A stretch of DNA of 64,000 bases, taken from Pseudomonas sp. IAC-BECa141 (GTDB taxonomy: Bacteria; Pseudomonadota; Gammaproteobacteria; Pseudomonadales; Pseudomonadaceae). This document shows positions 6,398-16,173 of the stretch, one piece after another (position 1 is the first letter of the stretch; the number at the start of each line of letters is the position of its first letter). Where the stretch lies: NCBI RefSeq assembly GCF_020544405.1, contig NZ_CP065410.1:186001-250000 (forward strand), read 5' to 3'. Under the pieces are notes generated by a model. That model had not been told where the DNA came from. It worked only from the letters and a program-made list of their open reading frames with translations, and made no database searches. A program made the position numbers and the translations under genes.

Positions 6398-8456
6398 ACG
6401 GGTTCTTTTCCGGCATGCCCCCGCGCGGGACTGGTTCTACGGGATCCGCACGTTCGCGGCCTCGATGACCGCGCTGTACATCGCCTTGCTCATGCAGATG
6501 CCGCGTCCCTATTGGGCGATGGCCACGGTGTACATCGTTTCCAGCCCGTTCCTCGGCCCGACCAGTTCCAAGGCGCTGTATCGCGCAATCGGTACGTTTC
6601 TCGGTGCGGCGGCAGCAGTGCTGTTCGTGCCGATGTTCGTCCAGAGCCCGTATGTGCTGGTGGTGGTCATTGCCTTGTGGACGGGGATTTTGTTGTTCCT
6701 GTCCCTGCACCTGCGCACCGCCAACAACTACGCGCTGATGCTCGCCGGCTACACCTTGCCGCTGATCGCCCTGCCGGTGGTCGACAACCCGCTGGCGGTG
6801 TGGGACGTGGCCGAGTCGCGGACTGAAGAAATCTTTCTCGGCATCGCCGTGGCGGCGGTGGTCGGCGCGATGTTCTGGCCACGGCGCCTGGCACCGGTGT
6901 TCAACGATGCCGTGGGCAAATGGTTCGCCGACGCCACAACCTACAGCCTCAAATTCCTCAGCCGCGACGTGCAGCCCGAAGAAGTTGCCGCCCTGCGCAT
7001 GGCCATGGTCGGCAGTTTCAACAGCCTGGAATTGATGATCGGCCAGTTGCCGCACGAAGGTGCGCGGCCGCAAACCGTACGCAACACCAAGGAGTTGCGC
7101 GGGCGGATGATCCACCTGCTGCCGGTGATCGATGCCCTCGAAGATTCGCTGTACGCCCTCGAACGGCGCACGCCGGAACTGGTGCAGAAATTCGCGCCGC
7201 TGCTCACCGCGACCCGCGAATGGCTAGGCCACAAAGACGCCAATCTGGAGCGCTGGCAAGCCCTGCGAAATCAGCTCGAAGCGCTGCAGCCGAGTGCCGA
7301 AGCCTTGGAGGATCGCAAGCAATTGCTGTTTTCCAATGCGTTGTATCGCCTCAGCGAATTCATCGATCTGTGGCAGGACTGCCGCAGCCTGCAGGACGCG
7401 ATCCTGTGTGAGCGCCAGGACAGTTGGCGCGCAGTTTATCGTCACTGGCGCCTTGGTCGCCTGACGCCATTTCTCGACCGTGGGCTGATGCTGTATTCGG
7501 TGGCTTCGACCATTCTGGCGATCATCGTTGCCTCGGTGTTGTGGATCCTGCTGGGCTGGACCGACGGCGGCAGCGCGGTGATTCTGGCGGCGGTGTCGTG
7601 CAGCTTCTTCGCCTCAATGGACGACCCGGCGCCACAGATTTACCGGTTCTTTTTCTGGACCGGAATGTCGGTGCTGTTTGCCAGCCTTTACCTGTTTCTG
7701 GTGTTGCCGAACCTGCATGACTTTCCGATGCTGGTGCTGGCGTTCGCGGTGCCGTTCATCTGTGTCGGTACCCTGACGGTGCAGCCGCGTTTCTACCTCG
7801 GCATGCTGCTGACGCTGGTCAATACCTCGTCGTTCATCAGCATTTCCGGTGCGTACGATGCGGACTTCTTTGCCTTCGTCAATTCCAACCTCGCGGGCCC
7901 GATGGGGCTGCTGTTCGCGTTCATCTGGACGCTGATCGCCCGGCCGTTCGGCGCCGAACTGGCGGCCAAGCGCCTGACCCGTTTCAGCTGGAAAGACATC
8001 GTCAGCATGACCGAGCCGGCCAACCTCGCCGAACACCGGCAACTGGGCGTGCAGTTGCTCGACCGCCTGATGCAGCACCTGCCGCGTCTGGCGCTGACCG
8101 GCCAGGACACCGGCATCGCCATGCGCGAAGTGCGCGTCGGGCTGAACCTGCTCGACCTGCTTGCCTATACGCCGCGAGTGACGGGCGCGCCGAACGCGTT
8201 GCTCAAGCAAGTGGTGGCCGAGGTTGGCGAGTATTTCCGGGCCTGTCTCAAGGCCGGCGAACGCCTGCCGGCGCCGAGTGCCTTATTGATGACCATGGAT
8301 CGCACCCGCCGCGCGCTCAACGGTCAAGGTGATGAAGAAACCCGACTGAACCTGTTGCATGCCTTGAGCGGTTTGCGCCTGGCGCTGTTGCCCGGCGTGG
8401 AATTCGTTTCCAACGCAGAGCCCGAAGAACCGCTGCCCGAAGGAGCGCCCCTATGA
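6394..8456 (+). CDS. FUSC family inner-membrane efflux protein (frameshift near its start)
   Basis: FUSC proteins (relatives of E. coli AaeB) export aromatic carboxylic acids. Two blocks of hydrophobic helices are seen (about 20-150 and 350-500 of the readable frame), each followed by a cytoplasmic region. The readable frame begins at ATG 6465 (MTALYIALLMQMPRPYWAMA), but the family N-terminus is encoded upstream. GTG 6394, overlapping the marR stop, gives VNGFFSGMPP, and another frame continues ARDWFYGIRTFAASM into the main frame. One C missing from the run 6418-6422 explains this. The stop overlaps the DUF1656 gene (ATGA). I treat the gene as functional with a probable sequence error. Confidence 0.8.
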
Positions 8457-8662
8457 TCGGTGATCTGGACATCAGCGGCATTTTCCTGCCGACCCTGCTG
8501 GTGTTGATGGGTATCACTTATGTGCTGTTTGTTTTGGTACACGGCGTGCTCACACGCCTGCATTTCTACCGTCTGGTCTGGCACCGGGCATTGTTCAACG
8601 TGGCTCTCTACGCCGTGATGCTGTACGGCGTGGATTCACTCAGTCGATACCTGATGACATGA
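8453..8662 (+). CDS. DUF1656 small membrane protein (AaeX-like)
   Basis: This 69-residue protein has two membrane helices (IFLPTLLVLMGITYVLFVLVHG and ALFNVALYAVMLYGV), the size and pattern of DUF1656/AaeX proteins. These accompany FUSC and HlyD genes, and their exact role is not established. It overlaps both neighbours by four bases (ATGA at each end), so the three are translationally coupled. Confidence 0.85.
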   Translation: MIGDLDISGIFLPTLLVLMGITYVLFVLVHGVLTRLHFYRLVWHRALFNVALYAVMLYGVDSLSRYLMT

Positions 8663-9546
8663 AAAAACCGTTTCTGACCCTCGGTCGCGTCGTCCTGACG
8701 CTGCTGATCGTGACTTTCGCCGTCGTCGTGGTCTGGCGCATGGTGATGTATTACATGTTTGCGCCCTGGACCCGCGACGGCCACATTCGCGCCGACATCG
8801 TGCAGATCGCCCCGGACGTGTCCGGGCTGATCCAGCAGGTCGAAGTGAAGGACAACCAGTTGGTGAAACGCGGCCAGGTGCTGTTCAGCATCGACCAGGA
8901 CCGTTTCAAACTGGCGTTGCGCCAGGCCAAGGCAGCGGTCGCTGATCGCGAAGAAACCCTGGCTCAGGCACAACGGGAAGCCAAACGTAATCGCGGTCTG
9001 GGCAATCTGGTGCCGGCCGAACAGCTGGAAGAAAGCCAGTCGAAAGTGGCCCGCGCGCAATCGGCCCTGGCCGAAGCGCTGGTGGCGGTGGACAGCGCTC
9101 AGCTCAACCTTGATCGCTCGGTGATCCGCAGCCCGGTGGACGGCTACGTCAACGACCGTGCGCCGCGCTCGCAGGAGTTCGTCACCGCCGGGCGTCCGGT
9201 GTTGTCGGTGGTCGACAGCAATTCGTTCCACATCGACGGCTATTTCGAAGAAACCAAACTCGACGGCATCCACATCGGCCAGTCGGTGGATATCCGCGTG
9301 ATCGGTGACCGCGCCCGCTTGCGCGGGCATGTCGAAAGCATCGTTGCCGGTATCGAAGACCGCGACCGTTCGAGCGGCAGCAACTTGCTGCCCAATGTCA
9401 ATCCGGCATTCAGCTGGGTGCGACTGGCGCAACGGATACCGGTGCGCATTGCTTTCGACGACGTGCCGGATGACTTCCGCATGATCGCCGGACGTACTGC
9501 CACCGTGTCGATCATCGACGATCAACCGCAGGAGCCCGCGAAATGA
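8659..9546 (+). CDS. HlyD/EmrA-type periplasmic adaptor (AaeA-like)
   Basis: The 295-residue membrane fusion protein joins the inner-membrane FUSC pump to an outer membrane channel. It has one N-terminal membrane helix (VVLTLLIVTFAVVVVWRMV), a biotinyl-lipoyl half motif (IAPDVSGLIQQVEVKDNQLVKRG), an alpha-hairpin (about 85-155), the return motif LDRSVIRSPVDGYV, and a beta-barrel. The sequence WTRDGHIRADIV is typical of AaeA-like adaptors. ATG 8659 overlaps the DUF1656 stop. Its own stop overlaps the next ATG, which supports a tripartite pump made from one transcript. Confidence 0.9.
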   Translation: MKKPFLTLGRVVLTLLIVTFAVVVVWRMVMYYMFAPWTRDGHIRADIVQIAPDVSGLIQQVEVKDNQLVKRGQVLFSIDQDRFKLALRQAKAAVADREETLAQAQREAKRNRGLGNLVPAEQLEESQSKVARAQSALAEALVAVDSAQLNLDRSVIRSPVDGYVNDRAPRSQEFVTAGRPVLSVVDSNSFHIDGYFEETKLDGIHIGQSVDIRVIGDRARLRGHVESIVAGIEDRDRSSGSNLLPNVNPAFSWVRLAQRIPVRIAFDDVPDDFRMIAGRTATVSIIDDQPQEPAK

Positions 9547-10985
9547 GCAGGGCTCTGATGATCGCCGGTTTGGGCATGATGCTGTCGGCCTGCTCGATGG
9601 TCGGACCGGACTATCACGTGCCCGAAGACGCGGCGATCCAGCGCAAGGATTTCCAGGGCGAACTGGCGGTGGCCGGCAAACCGGTGGTGTCGGCCCCGGT
9701 GCCGGCGGACTGGTGGCGCCTGTATCAGGATCCGCGCCTGGATCAACTGGTGCAGCAGGCCATGGCGTCCAACACCGATCTGCGGGTGGCGGCGGCGAAT
9801 CTGTCGCGGGCCCGTGCGCAGGTCGATGAAGCCGAGGCGGCCGGTGGCTGGAGCGGCGGCGTGAAGATGGGCGCGCAACGCTTGCAGGAATCCGGCGAGG
9901 CATTCCTGCTGCCGGAGAAAGTGCCGGTGGCCAACATTGGCGATATCGGTATCAGCGCGTCCTACCAGTTCGACCTGTGGGGCACGTTGCAACGCGGGAT
10001 CGAAGCGGCAAAGGCCAACGCCGACGCGACCCAGGCCGCTGCCGACACCGCACGCATCACCCTGGTCGCCGACGTGGTGCGGGCCTACACCCAGGTCTGC
10101 GCGGCGAACGAAGAACGGGAAATCGCCCAGCATTCCCTCGACCTGCAATCCCAGAGCACCACCCTGATTCAGCGTCTGCGCGACGCCGGGCGCGGTGACG
10201 AGACCCAGGTCACCCGCTCGCAGACCCAATTCAAATCCTTGCGCGCCGACATGCCGCGTTATGAGGCGGCGCGTCAGGCCGGATTGTTCCGTCTGTCGAT
10301 GCTGCTGGCCAAACCTGTCGATCAACTACCGGCCGGCACCGCAAGCTGCGCCGAACTGCCGAAAATCGCTCAACTGGTGCCGGTCGGCGATGGTGCGGCG
10401 CTGCTCAAGCGCCGGCCGGACATCCGTCAGGCCGAGCGACGTCTGGCAGCCGCAACGGCCGGGATCGGTATCGCCACCGGCGAGTTGTACCCGGACATCA
10501 GTTTCGGCGCGACGATCGGCACCGTCGGCATTCTGGACAACCTTGGCAAACCCTCCACCAACCGCTGGGGCTTCGGCCCGTCGTTGAGCTGGAAGGTGCC
10601 GACCAACGGCGCCCGGGCCCGGATCCGCGAAGCCGAAGCCACCACCCAGGGCGCGCTGGCACATTTCGACGGCGTGGTGCTCAACGCCATCCGCGAAACC
10701 CAGACCGGTCTGGCCCAGTACACCGCGCTGCTGCAACGCCGTGATGCGCTGGCCGATGCCGAGCAGTCGGCGAAACTGGCGGCTGACCAGACGCACCGCT
10801 TCTTCCAGGCCGGCCGCGAGTCGTTCCTCGCCGACCTGCAAGCCACCCGCACCTACACCGATGTCACTGCGCAACTGGCCGCCGCCAACACTCAGGTTGC
10901 CATGAGCCAGATCGATTTGTTCCTCGCCCTGGGCGGCGGTTGGGAAAGCGGACGAACGCAAGCCTCGAGCGCCAGCAAACCCTGA
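9543..10985 (+). CDS. Outer membrane efflux lipoprotein (NodT/OprM family)
   Basis: This 480-residue outer membrane factor is the exit duct of the MarR-controlled pump. It starts with a lipobox (GMMLSACSM, Cys about 17), then MVGPDYHVPE, a family hallmark, and two OEP repeats with the usual RRPDIRQAERRLAAATAGIG and LYPDIS segments. It is the last gene of marR-FUSC-DUF1656-hlyD-OMF and is followed by a rho-independent terminator at 11012-11039. Confidence 0.9.
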   Translation: MSRALMIAGLGMMLSACSMVGPDYHVPEDAAIQRKDFQGELAVAGKPVVSAPVPADWWRLYQDPRLDQLVQQAMASNTDLRVAAANLSRARAQVDEAEAAGGWSGGVKMGAQRLQESGEAFLLPEKVPVANIGDIGISASYQFDLWGTLQRGIEAAKANADATQAAADTARITLVADVVRAYTQVCAANEEREIAQHSLDLQSQSTTLIQRLRDAGRGDETQVTRSQTQFKSLRADMPRYEAARQAGLFRLSMLLAKPVDQLPAGTASCAELPKIAQLVPVGDGAALLKRRPDIRQAERRLAAATAGIGIATGELYPDISFGATIGTVGILDNLGKPSTNRWGFGPSLSWKVPTNGARARIREAEATTQGALAHFDGVVLNAIRETQTGLAQYTALLQRRDALADAEQSAKLAADQTHRFFQAGRESFLADLQATRTYTDVTAQLAAANTQVAMSQIDLFLALGGGWESGRTQASSASKP

Positions 10986-11011
10986 GGCCGTTGCTATGCT
11001 TTGAAGTATTG

Positions 11012-11039
11012 AAAGGGCGCCCCGAACCAGGCGCCTTTT
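11012..11039 (+). terminator. Rho-independent terminator of the efflux operon
   Basis: A stem of GGCGCC with flanking A/T pairs (aaagggcgcc and ggcgcctttt) encloses an eight-base loop and ends in T4. It lies 26 bases after the outer membrane factor stop. Confidence 0.7.
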
Positions 11040-11078
11040 CAGTGCACATCGCTAGCGCAGGTCTAGGGGAAACCAATA

Positions 11079-11714
11079 ATGAAAAACCCTTACGCTCTCG
11101 GCTTCTGGTGCGCCCTGGTAGCCCTGGTGCTGCTCTCGGCCACCTATTTCTACGGCATCATGCTGGCCCACCAGATCGACAAGGCAATGGTCTTCCTCGA
11201 CAGCACCGTGGCGCTGATCGCGGTCATGGCGATCGTGGTCGTGGCGTCGGCCCTGGTGCAGAGCCAGCGCCTCAAGAAACGCCAGCTTGAGCAAAGCAAG
11301 ACGCTGCTGCTGATCTGGGACACCAAAGTCGCGCTGCGCAAAGTCGAAACCGTGTTCGACCGCTACTTCTGGGGCAGTTACTGGCAACCGGGGCGCACCT
11401 TCGCCGAAGTCATGGGCGAACTTACCGGCACGCCGCTGGAAAAAAGCCTCGAAGCCCTGAAAAAACAATGTCTGGCCCTCGACCGGCAAGTCGCTGACGA
11501 CGGCTGGCACTGGCTCAACAATGCCCGCGAACTGTCGGACGTCGCCACCGCCATGGCCCGCGAGCGTTATCAACTGGACTTCTGCGACCCGCGCAGCGAC
11601 GGGCCGGGCGGGGCGGTGATCGACCGGGATTTCGAAGTGCTGGTGTACACCTGGACCGCACGGCTGAAAAGCTTCGACCATCAGCTTGATGAGATCGAGG
11701 TGCAATATTCCTGA
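11079..11714 (+). CDS. Conserved hypothetical protein with two N-terminal membrane helices
   Basis: I do not recognise a named family. The 211-residue protein has two adjacent hydrophobic helices (LGFWCALVALVLLSATYFYG and STVALIAVMAIVVVASALV) followed by a charged cytoplasmic domain (QSQRLKKRQLEQSK onward) with FDRYFWGSYWQPGRTFAEV and a DPRSDGPGG loop. It stands alone between two terminators (11012-11039 and 11721-11748), so it is probably monocistronic. A purine-rich ctaggggaaacc precedes the ATG. A membrane-associated role is all that can be inferred. Confidence 0.75.
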   Translation: MKNPYALGFWCALVALVLLSATYFYGIMLAHQIDKAMVFLDSTVALIAVMAIVVVASALVQSQRLKKRQLEQSKTLLLIWDTKVALRKVETVFDRYFWGSYWQPGRTFAEVMGELTGTPLEKSLEALKKQCLALDRQVADDGWHWLNNARELSDVATAMARERYQLDFCDPRSDGPGGAVIDRDFEVLVYTWTARLKSFDHQLDEIEVQYS

Positions 11715-11720
11715 CCCCTG

Positions 11721-11748
11721 AAAGATCGCCGAACCCGGCGATCTTTTT
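11721..11748 (+). terminator. Rho-independent terminator
   Basis: AAAGATCGCCG and CGGCGATCTTTTT form an eleven-base stem with a short loop and a T5 tail, seven bases after the preceding stop. Confidence 0.8.
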
Positions 11749-11913
11749 GTTTGTCCATGACTTGTCGACACTCTTTAACCTTTAATCGTTGGGCCGCGTC
11801 GCACTGCCAGTGCTAATCTCCACCGCTAAATTCAGCGGAGTCGCGCCACGGCCCGGTCACGGGTTCAGGGAAGACGACCACACTTTCAGCCACGGAAATC
11901 GATCAGGTCATTC

Positions 11914-13419
11914 ATGAATAAATCAGCAGGCGTGCTTCTCGGAATTGTTGTGGCCATCGGCGCCATCAGCGTAGGCGGGGCCTGGTACACCGGCACCAAA
12001 ATCGAAGGCGTCCTGAACAACGCCGTCGCCAACGCCAACAGCGAATTGCAGACCGCCATGGCCGGTTCCAACGGCAGTGCGTCGCTGGAACTGGTATCGC
12101 TTGAGCGCAACACCTTCAGCAGCACCGCGCACTACCGCCTCAGGGGCGAGGGTGAAATGTTCGGCGAGGCGCCGGTCGAGCTGCTGTTCGTCGACCACAT
12201 CGAACACGGCCCGCTGCCGTTCTCGCGGCTGGTGTCGCTGAAATGGCTGCCGGTCATGGCCACCAGTCACTACGAACTGGAAAAGACCCCGACCACCGAA
12301 AAATGGTTTGCCGCCACCAAGGGCGCCGCGCCGCTCAAGGGTGTGGTCAACATCGGTTACGACCAGTCCACCACCGGCAACCTCGAACTGCTGCCGCTGG
12401 AAGCCGCGCTGGATGACAAGTCGAGCCTGAAATTTTCCGGCCTGAACATGGACATCTCCGCCAGCGCCCAGGCGCAGAAGGTCAAGGCCAACGGCTACAT
12501 GGACAGCCTGCACCTGACCACGGTCGCCGAAGATCAGGCGCCGGTGCAGATCGAACTCAATGGCCTGACCCTGGCCAGCAACCTCGCCAAGAGCACTTAC
12601 GGCTACTACACCGGCGAGAACACCCTGGATCTGACCAGCAGCAAGACCACCTTCGGTGCCAAACAGTCGGTGCTGGGCGTGAAGAACTTCGAGATGAAGA
12701 ACCGCACCGAAGAGAACGGCAGCAACGCCTCCGGCCGTGCCGACTACAAGGTCGCTGAAGTGACCCTCAACGACAAGAAGATCGGTTCGGCCAACCTGGC
12801 GATGAGCCTGAAGAACCTCGACATTCCGTCGGCCATGTCGCTGATGCAGATCTACCAGACCAAACTGCAGCCCTACGAGAAAGCCGCTGCCGAAGCCACC
12901 GCCGCCGGCCTGCCGGCGCCGGAGCTGGACCTCACCGAGGCCGAGTCCGCCCAGGTCAAGGCTGACCTGCAGAAACTGCTGGCAGCCGGGCCGCAACTGG
13001 CGCTGGAAGACCTGTCGCTGAAAACCGCCAACGGCGAAAGCCGCGCGAGTCTGGTGCTCGACCTGGCCAAGCCACAGTCGATGGATTTGCCGCCGGATCA
13101 GTTGGGCAAACAGCTGATCGCGCTGCTTGACGTCAATGTGCTGGTGTCCAAGCCGATGCTGGTCGATCTGCTCAGCGTGCAGGCGCAAATCGACGGTCAG
13201 ACCGATGCCAAAGCCATTGTTGACCAGGCCAGCGCTGGCGCCGACATGTTCGCCGGCATGGCCGTGGGTTCGCAGTTGGCAACCCTGGACGGCACCAACG
13301 TTGTCACCAAACTGCATTACGCCGCCAATCAGGTGGAATTCAACGGCCAGAAGATGACTGTCGAGCAGTTTGTCGGCTTCTTGATGAGCAAGTTCGGCAG
13401 TATCGAGCAGCCTCAGTAA
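11914..13419 (+). CDS. YdgA family (DUF945) protein
   Basis: The 501-residue protein matches the DUF945/YdgA pattern. It has a single N-terminal helix (AGVLLGIVVAIGAISVGGAWYTG) acting as signal or anchor, the conserved lead GxxxxxxLN...N, an early strand with FSSTAHYRLRG, a VDHIEHGPLPF motif, and a long beta-rich region exported to the periplasm. Family function is unknown. E. coli YdgA is an inner-membrane or periplasmic protein. It is flanked by terminators on both sides and is likely a single-gene unit. Confidence 0.82.
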   Translation: MNKSAGVLLGIVVAIGAISVGGAWYTGTKIEGVLNNAVANANSELQTAMAGSNGSASLELVSLERNTFSSTAHYRLRGEGEMFGEAPVELLFVDHIEHGPLPFSRLVSLKWLPVMATSHYELEKTPTTEKWFAATKGAAPLKGVVNIGYDQSTTGNLELLPLEAALDDKSSLKFSGLNMDISASAQAQKVKANGYMDSLHLTTVAEDQAPVQIELNGLTLASNLAKSTYGYYTGENTLDLTSSKTTFGAKQSVLGVKNFEMKNRTEENGSNASGRADYKVAEVTLNDKKIGSANLAMSLKNLDIPSAMSLMQIYQTKLQPYEKAAAEATAAGLPAPELDLTEAESAQVKADLQKLLAAGPQLALEDLSLKTANGESRASLVLDLAKPQSMDLPPDQLGKQLIALLDVNVLVSKPMLVDLLSVQAQIDGQTDAKAIVDQASAGADMFAGMAVGSQLATLDGTNVVTKLHYAANQVEFNGQKMTVEQFVGFLMSKFGSIEQPQ

Positions 13420-13440
13420 ACGACGCCCCGCGCTAAAACG

Positions 13441-13479
13441 AAACGCCCGGCCTCTGCACCCGCAGACGCCGGGCGTTTT
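13441..13479 (+). terminator. Rho-independent terminator
   Basis: AAACGCCCGGC pairs with GCCGGGCGTTTT around a 16-base loop and ends in T4, twenty bases after the DUF945 stop. Confidence 0.8.
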
Positions 13480-13680
13480 GCTGTCTGGCGTCCGGGTTTG
13501 CGGCCTTTCGGGAAATTCATCGTCACGAATCTGAATAATTATTGTGTTCTGAATCTTGGTCTACGCTTGCGTGCAAGACTGCCTGGATAAGCTTGGCTGA
13601 GCGTTTTTTGCTTGGCCTCCGTCACGAAATGGGCAAGGGGGAGCACTGCTACCCGGCTGGCCATGTAAGGATGCTGACGA

Positions 13681-16161
13681 ATGCCGCGTATTGATGTTCC
13701 CGTATTACATCGTGGTTTACGCCCTTTGTTTCGAGTCGCGCTGTGCAGCCAGTTGCTCTGGCCGGCGCTCGCGTTCGCCGATACGGCCTACGATCAAATG
13801 GTGCTCGACGCCCGGGCCGGGCATTACACGCCCGCGCTGACCGTTTTGCGGCAGGTGCCGCCGGCCCAGGCCACCACCGGCCAGGTCAGCGATCACCTGC
13901 AAATCGCCGGCTGGGCCGGGCTCGACGCTGAAGTGGTGCAGGTCTACGAGACCCAGGGCCTTGGCCGGGCATTGCCGGTTCAGGCGCTGACCGCCACCGC
14001 CCGGGCCTATCGCAACCTCAAGCGTTGGGATCAGGCGATCCAGGTCTACAACAAGGCCCTGATGCTGGAGCCGGACAACGCCGACCTGCAACTCGGTCTG
14101 GCGCTGACCCAGGCCGACTCCAGCAAACCTGATGAAGGGGTGATCCGCGCCCGCTCGCTGGTCGCCGCCAAACTCGATGATCCTTCCCGCCGACTGGCGC
14201 TGGGCTACGCCCTGAATCGCGCCGGCAAGCCCTACGACGCGCTGTTCGAATACGACCAGGCCTTTGTTCGCGCCGGCAACAAACCGGAGGTCGCCCGCGA
14301 ATACGTGGTCGCCCTGCAAAAGGCCCGTCTACCGGAGCCGGCGCTGCGTCTGGCGAAGCAACGTCCGGGGTTGATCGATCCCGTCACCTTGCGCCGTCTG
14401 GAAGGCGATCTGGCCGCCGAGCGCGTGCGCCTTGCCGAGCTGGCCACCCGCAGCGAAAAAGAACGCTACGTGATCGCCGACCGCGCCCTGGCCGACTACG
14501 ACCAGTTGCTCGCCACCTGGACCCCGGACGCCAGCGCCCACGACGACGTGACCCGCTGGCGCATCGACCGCATGGGCGCGCTCAAGGCCCGGGCGCGCAC
14601 CGCCGAAGTCATCAGCGAATACCAGAAGCTGCAAGCCGAAGGCGTGAAGATTCCGACCTACGCCCTGCGCTGGGTGGCGGCGTCCTATCTGGATCAGCGC
14701 CAGCCGGAAATCGCCACCGATCTTTACCGGCAGGTGCTGGCGGCGCCGGACGCCGATGTCGGCGACCGACTCGAAGACACCACGGCGCTGTATTACTCGC
14801 TGCTGGAAAGCGACCGCGCCGAAGAGGCACGCAAGGTCGCCGAAGATCAGGCCAGGACACAGAAACCGCGCATCGAACTCAAGGGCCTGCCGATCGGCAA
14901 CCCCAACGACGAATGGATGGACGCCCAGCAACTGGCGGCGCAGGCCGGCACCTACGGCTCCGACCTGCCTCACGGCGAAGAGCGCTTGCAGACCCTGGTG
15001 GATCAGGCGCCGGGCAACATCGGCCTGCGCCTGGCCCAGGCCGATCTGTACCTGGCCCGCAACTGGCCGCGCCGTGCGGAAAACCAGCTCAAGGAAACCG
15101 AGAGCATCGCGCCGCGCGACATGGGTCTTGAAGTCGCGCAGGCCCGCACCGCCATGGACCTGCAGGAATGGCGGCAAATGGACGCGCTGACCGACGACGT
15201 GGTGGCGCGCTTCCCCGACAACCGTCAGGTCCAGCGTCTGGCCCGCGAGCGTGAAGTGCATGACATGTCCGAACTGCGCGTCGAAGCTTACGGCGGCAAG
15301 GCCAATGGTGGCAGCGGTGGCAATGCCGGCGCGGTCAGCGGCAGCCGCGACTTCGGTATTCAGACCACCCTTTACAGCCCGCCGATCGATGAAGACTGGC
15401 GGGTGTTCGCCGGGGCCGGATACGCCACAGGCGATTTCACCGAAGGGACCGGCCACCACCGCTTCCAGCGTGTCGGCCTGGAGCGTCGCACCCGCGACAT
15501 GACCCTCGAAGCCGAAGTGTCGAATCATTCCTATGGGTTTGGTGACAAGCAGGGCGCGCGCCTGGCGATTGCCCGCGACATCGACGATCACTGGCAATAC
15601 GGCGGCAGCCTCGAATATCTGTCGTCCGAGACGCCGCTGCGGGCATTGAACAGCGACATCAAGGCCAACGGCGGCAGCGGTTTCATTCGCTGGCGCGCCA
15701 ACGAGAGTCGCGAATGGCGGCTGGCGGTCAGCCCGTCGCACTTCAGCGACGGCAACAACCGTGTCGAAGCCTTGCTGACCGGAAAAGAGGGCGTCTACAG
15801 CGCGCCGAACCTGCAAGTCGACGCGGGCCTGGAAGTGAGCACCAGCCACAACTCCAAGTCCGATGACGTGCCGTACTTCAACCCGAAGTCGGACTTCAGC
15901 GTCATGCCGCTGCTGAACGTCAATCACGTGCTGTACCACCGTTACGAAACCGTCTGGAGCCAGCAGTTCCAGGCCGGTGCGGGTACTTACAGCCAGCGTG
16001 ATCACGGCACCGGCGGCATGGCATTGCTCGGTTACGGCCAGCGGTACGCCTGGAACGACGTGTTCGAGGTGGGCGGTTTGTTCAGCGTGATCAACCGGCC
16101 CTACGACGGTGACCGGGAAACCGATCTGCGTCTGCTCGTCGACCTCACTTTCCGCTTCTAG
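13681..16161 (+). CDS. pgaA: PNAG export porin PgaA
   Basis: PgaA is the outer membrane secretin-like porin for poly-beta-1,6-N-acetylglucosamine. The 826-residue protein has a signal peptide (LCSQLLWPALAFA), then a TPR superhelix (for example RAYRNLKRWDQAIQVYNKAL and GYALNRAGKPYDALFEYDQA) that binds the polymer. From about residue 540 it is a 16-strand beta-barrel ending in an aromatic residue (LRLLVDLTFRF). Length is close to E. coli PgaA (807). AAGGA lies nine bases before the ATG. It leads pgaABCD. A 260-base upstream region carries the promoter and a CTTGC-GT-GCAAG palindrome at 13566-13577. Confidence 0.93.
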   Translation: MPRIDVPVLHRGLRPLFRVALCSQLLWPALAFADTAYDQMVLDARAGHYTPALTVLRQVPPAQATTGQVSDHLQIAGWAGLDAEVVQVYETQGLGRALPVQALTATARAYRNLKRWDQAIQVYNKALMLEPDNADLQLGLALTQADSSKPDEGVIRARSLVAAKLDDPSRRLALGYALNRAGKPYDALFEYDQAFVRAGNKPEVAREYVVALQKARLPEPALRLAKQRPGLIDPVTLRRLEGDLAAERVRLAELATRSEKERYVIADRALADYDQLLATWTPDASAHDDVTRWRIDRMGALKARARTAEVISEYQKLQAEGVKIPTYALRWVAASYLDQRQPEIATDLYRQVLAAPDADVGDRLEDTTALYYSLLESDRAEEARKVAEDQARTQKPRIELKGLPIGNPNDEWMDAQQLAAQAGTYGSDLPHGEERLQTLVDQAPGNIGLRLAQADLYLARNWPRRAENQLKETESIAPRDMGLEVAQARTAMDLQEWRQMDALTDDVVARFPDNRQVQRLAREREVHDMSELRVEAYGGKANGGSGGNAGAVSGSRDFGIQTTLYSPPIDEDWRVFAGAGYATGDFTEGTGHHRFQRVGLERRTRDMTLEAEVSNHSYGFGDKQGARLAIARDIDDHWQYGGSLEYLSSETPLRALNSDIKANGGSGFIRWRANESREWRLAVSPSHFSDGNNRVEALLTGKEGVYSAPNLQVDAGLEVSTSHNSKSDDVPYFNPKSDFSVMPLLNVNHVLYHRYETVWSQQFQAGAGTYSQRDHGTGGMALLGYGQRYAWNDVFEVGGLFSVINRPYDGDRETDLRLLVDLTFRF

Positions 16162-16173
16162 AAGAGTTTGAAG

